Shown: piece by piece, positions 6,948 through 8,842 of the stretch
How the letters are laid out: each line of letters opens with the position of its first letter
How positions within the stretch are numbered: position 1 is the first letter of the stretch
NCBI GenBank assembly: GCA_023249395.1
Contig: JAHFCS010000037.1
Coordinates: 1,449 to 10,290 of the forward strand
DNA from: Gemmatimonadota bacterium
GTDB lineage: Bacteria > Gemmatimonadota > Gemmatimonadetes > Gemmatimonadales > Gemmatimonadaceae
Length of the DNA: 8,842 nt
Direction: 5' to 3'
Made by a program: the position numbers and the translations under genes
The notes under the pieces: model-generated
Databases searched by the model: none
Told to the model about the DNA's origin: nothing
Seen by the model: the letters and a program-made list of their open reading frames with translations, nothing else

Positions 6948-7973
6948 TCAACCGCGAGATGGCGCGTGCATCGGCCGGATCCGCTCGACCGACAGATATA
7001 TGATGCTGAGGAGTATTGCGCCGGCCCCCATCGAGACGAGGAAGAGGGTCGGTCGCAGCCAGGCGATGATTGCCAGAACCGCAAGGACGACGTTGATCGC
7101 GAGAATCATCGAGCTGACAGTGGCGTGACTGCTTCCGGCCTGGACCATGCGCTGATAGGCGTGGCTGTGGTGAGCGTGGTACCACCGCTCGCCGTGGGCG
7201 ATCCGACGGCACAACGTCACGGTCGCGTCGAACACGAAGGCTCCGAGGAGAAGCACCCAGAGAAGCAGCGGGACCGCTTTCACGTTTTCAGACGCAACTG
7301 CGATGAGGGCAAACAGGTATCCCAGGAGGCCACTTCCCACATCGCCCATGAACAGCTTCGCGGGCGCCCAGTTGAGGGGAAGGAACCCGGCGTTTGCAGC
7401 CGCGATGAGGAATGCCACCATTGCCAGCCCCGTGTTGCCTGTCTGGAGCAGCAGCAGTCCGCCGATGACTCCCGTACTGATCGCTTCACCGGCCGCGAGG
7501 CCGTCGATTCCATCGACGAAGTTGTAGAGATTGATCGCCCAGACAATGCCGATCACACCCAGCACAGTGCCGAAGATGCCGAGGTTCACGTCAGCGAAGC
7601 CGACGCTGAGTGACCGGAGACCGCCGAGCCAGAACATCGCCCACCCGGCGGAGATGAACTGCACAGCAAAGCGGGTCAGCGCGGGAAGATCGCGGTGATC
7701 GTCGATCCAGCCGACGGCCGCGATCATCGCTCCCCCGCCTGAGAGCGCGATCGCCAGATCCCAGCTTATCCACCGCCACATCGCCGCAAGAAGAATCCCG
7801 CCAAGCGTCGTGACGGCAATCGCCAGCCCTCCACCGCGGGGAGTCGGCGACGAGTGCGAGCTGCGCTCGTTGGGGATGTCGAGCAGTCGGTCGAGCGCGT
7901 ACAGCCGAACCCGGCTGGCGAGAAGCCAGCTGAGAATTGCTGCGGCACCAATGAAGACCATGCGCTCGATCAT
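6948..7973 (-). CDS. Polyprenyl-phosphate sugar-1-phosphate transferase (WecA/WbpL family)
   Basis: A 341-residue multi-spanning membrane protein of glycosyltransferase family 4 (PF00953). These enzymes transfer a sugar-1-phosphate, usually of an N-acetylhexosamine, from a UDP-sugar to undecaprenyl phosphate, the first step of O-antigen or related repeat-unit synthesis. Visible motifs are DIPNERSSHSSPTPRGGG (32-49), DDHRD (91-95, metal-binding aspartates), NFVDGIDGLA (151-160), KLFMGDVGSG (206-215) and the C-terminal cytoplasmic HHSHAYQR (268-275). Length and motif order are normal and no catalytic residue seems missing. The start ATG at 7973 overlaps the stop of the upstream epimerase fragment as ATGA, which suggests translational coupling, and its stop is 5 bp before the wzz-like start. 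The histidine motif HHSHAYQR resembles WbpL-type enzymes (FucNAc/QuiNAc-1-P) more than MraY, but the sugar specificity cannot be read from sequence alone. Confidence 0.92.
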   Translation of the reverse strand: MIERMVFIGAAAILSWLLASRVRLYALDRLLDIPNERSSHSSPTPRGGGLAIAVTTLGGILLAAMWRWISWDLAIALSGGGAMIAAVGWIDDHRDLPALTRFAVQFISAGWAMFWLGGLRSLSVGFADVNLGIFGTVLGVIGIVWAINLYNFVDGIDGLAAGEAISTGVIGGLLLLQTGNTGLAMVAFLIAAANAGFLPLNWAPAKLFMGDVGSGLLGYLFALIAVASENVKAVPLLLWVLLLGAFVFDATVTLCRRIAHGERWYHAHHSHAYQRMVQAGSSHATVSSMILAINVVLAVLAIIAWLRPTLFLVSMGAGAILLSIIYLSVERIRPMHAPSRG

Positions 7974-8281
7974 CGCGCGGCAGCGCTCCTTCCCGTGCGG
8001 AACCAGCTGGCAGTCATGGCAAGTCCTTCGGCGACCGACACCGGGGTTCTATAAGCGGTCATGGATTGGAGCTTCGAAATGTCAACGAAGAGCGACCCGA
8101 CCAGAGCGGTCAGTGACTCAGATGTAAAATGAAATGGCGTGATTCGCGAGAGCAAGTACCCGGCACCCGCCATCGCACGAAGCGCCGCAACCGGAACGCC
8201 AACGAGACGCGGCTTTCTGGAGAGAGAATGCGCGATCCGCCTGATCAGCTCCGGAGTCGACATGTCCTCTCTATGTATCAT
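7970..8281 (-). CDS. C-terminal fragment of an NAD-dependent sugar epimerase/dehydratase
   Basis: The 103-codon frame resembles the last third of extended short-chain dehydrogenase/reductase enzymes acting on nucleotide sugars. It has EDMSTPELIRRIAHSL (about 5-20), then the VPVAALRAMAG helix, SLFVDISKLQ (about 63-72) and a closing segment with P-x-S-V-x-E-G-L and SWFR. In this family the phrase is usually preceded by a few residues such as SDGED, and by about 200 residues carrying the GxxGxxG Rossmann loop and the YxxxK catalytic pair; all of these are absent. Homology seems to stop around Arg4-Glu5 (near 8270), where the DNA turns AT-rich, so the ATG at 8281 is probably accidental. As it stands the product could not be an active enzyme. 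The stop overlaps the next start (ATGA). Pairing with a WbpL-type transferase suggests a WbpV-like 4-keto-sugar reductase/epimerase (for example QuiNAc or FucNAc supply), an inference from neighbourhood. Confidence 0.75.
   Translation of the reverse strand: MIHREDMSTPELIRRIAHSLSRKPRLVGVPVAALRAMAGAGYLLSRITPFHFTSESLTALVGSLFVDISKLQSMTAYRTPVSVAEGLAMTASWFRTGRSAAAR
7986..7991 (-). promoter_or_regulatory. Ribosome binding site for the WecA/WbpL-type gene
   Basis: On the minus strand this reads AAGGAG, 12 bases before the ATG at 7973 and inside the end of the epimerase reading frame. The spacing is a little long. It supports 7973 as the start, since the alternative internal ATG (fifth codon) would lie still farther away. 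Confidence 0.45.
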
Positions 8282-8842
8282 TAAATCCCATTAAATTGTG
8301 TGCTTTTCAGCATTGATTGCAATTTCAAATCAATAAAATACTTGGGAAAATACAATTTTTACATGTTAACTCTTTCGAATGATTTTAAATAATTTTCAAA
8401 CAAATTTATTGTTCAAATTTCACTTGAACTAATATTAAAGTTTAATTTTGGATTGCTTCTTTCATAAAAGATAAACTCATGTAGTTATTGAAAGTTATTA
8501 AGCTTAAATTTTATAAATTTATTTTATGTTGCCAAATGTACGAGTATACTAACATCTCAAACGCCCATAGGGTACTTTTGGCTACAAAACTTTTTTCATC
8601 TTTTAATTATAACTAAATTTACTTAACTGGAATTCAATTTTATTTTATAAGCAGCCTATATAGACATTACTTGAATATAAGTTTTTTGTTTCAAAAAGAC
8701 ATGATCTAATGGTTTTCTTTCATATAAAAATTTTTCATCTGAATTACCGTAAATTGCGTAAACTTTAAAAATTTGCATAAAATTGGCAATACATTGTGCA
8801 ATTGAATGACATTATTTTTTGACATGCCCTATTATGGTGTAA
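8282..8842. other. AT-rich stretch of about 560 bp with no supported gene
   Basis: Hand counting gives 136 G+C in 562 bases from 8281 (about 24%), against roughly 60-70% in the coding DNA to the left. It is full of A and T runs and stop codons in all frames. The longest open stretches are about 40-45 codons (for example minus strand 8656-8778), which chance predicts at this composition. One pocket near 8550-8585 is less AT-rich (CGCCCATAGGGTACTTTTGG). I see no tRNA, transposase, terminal inverted repeat or CRISPR repeat. It may be foreign DNA, an intergenic region of another organism joined by assembly, or an AT-rich inserted element whose far end is outside the window. Confidence 0.7.

Noticed and set aside
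6943..7212. N-terminal extension of the Wzz-like protein by 90 residues
   Set aside because: It would overlap the upstream transferase gene by about 260 bp, has no membrane or Wzz character, and ATG 6942 fits operon spacing.
6906..7613. 235-codon plus-strand frame
   Set aside because: It is antisense to the WecA/WbpL-type gene, whose motifs are unmistakable. The composition (Glu/Arg/His rich, no domain) is that of a shadow frame.
8656..8778. 40-codon minus-strand frame in the AT-rich tail (MQIFKVYAIYGNSDEK...)
   Set aside because: It looks somewhat protein-like, but at about 24% GC one or two frames of this length are expected by chance in 560 bp of two strands. No family is recognised and no clear ribosome binding site was seen.
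8819..8842. TTGACA as a promoter -35 at the right edge
   Set aside because: A -10 at proper spacing would fall at or beyond the window end. The hexamer alone is weak evidence in AT-rich DNA.

Overview
The window looks like part of a cell-surface polysaccharide locus from a high-GC Gram-negative bacterium. Positions 1 to about 8270 are GC-rich and densely coding. They encode outer-membrane beta-barrel proteins of the Wzi capsule-assembly type, plus inner-membrane polysaccharide enzymes. The gene content and the multiplication of Wzi-like genes fit a soil-type lineage such as Gemmatimonadota, but that is an inference: no rRNA or other phylogenetic marker is present.

Left part (1-5761): a divergent pair of Wzi-like genes, called A (minus) and B (plus) here, occurs twice in tandem in the order A(partial, cut by the left edge)-B-A'-B'. 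Each A/B pair shares an intergenic region. A 97-bp stretch of that region matches its counterpart at 83 of 97 positions without gaps, so the promoter/leader DNA was duplicated along with the genes and has stayed more alike than much of the coding sequence. B and A' converge with only 4 bp between their stop codons.

Middle and right part (5771-8281): a minus-strand operon reads, in transcription order, C-terminal piece of an NAD-dependent sugar epimerase/dehydratase, then a WecA/WbpL-type polyprenyl-phosphate sugar-1-phosphate transferase (4-bp ATGA overlap), then a Wzz-like chain-length/co-polymerase protein without a kinase domain (5-bp gap). A perfect 8-bp hairpin lies between this operon and the convergent gene B'. 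Together the genes cover making a nucleotide sugar, loading it on undecaprenyl phosphate, controlling chain length, and (Wzi-like proteins) handling or anchoring the polymer at the outer membrane.

Far right (about 8282-8842): composition changes abruptly to about 24% GC (136 G+C in 562 bases from 8281, counted by hand), with no convincing gene. The change falls inside the epimerase reading frame, which loses about two thirds of the expected protein. This is either a chimeric contig join or a real insertion/rearrangement, and the sequence alone cannot decide between them. I found no CRISPR array, tRNA, rRNA, transposase or recognisable defence system.
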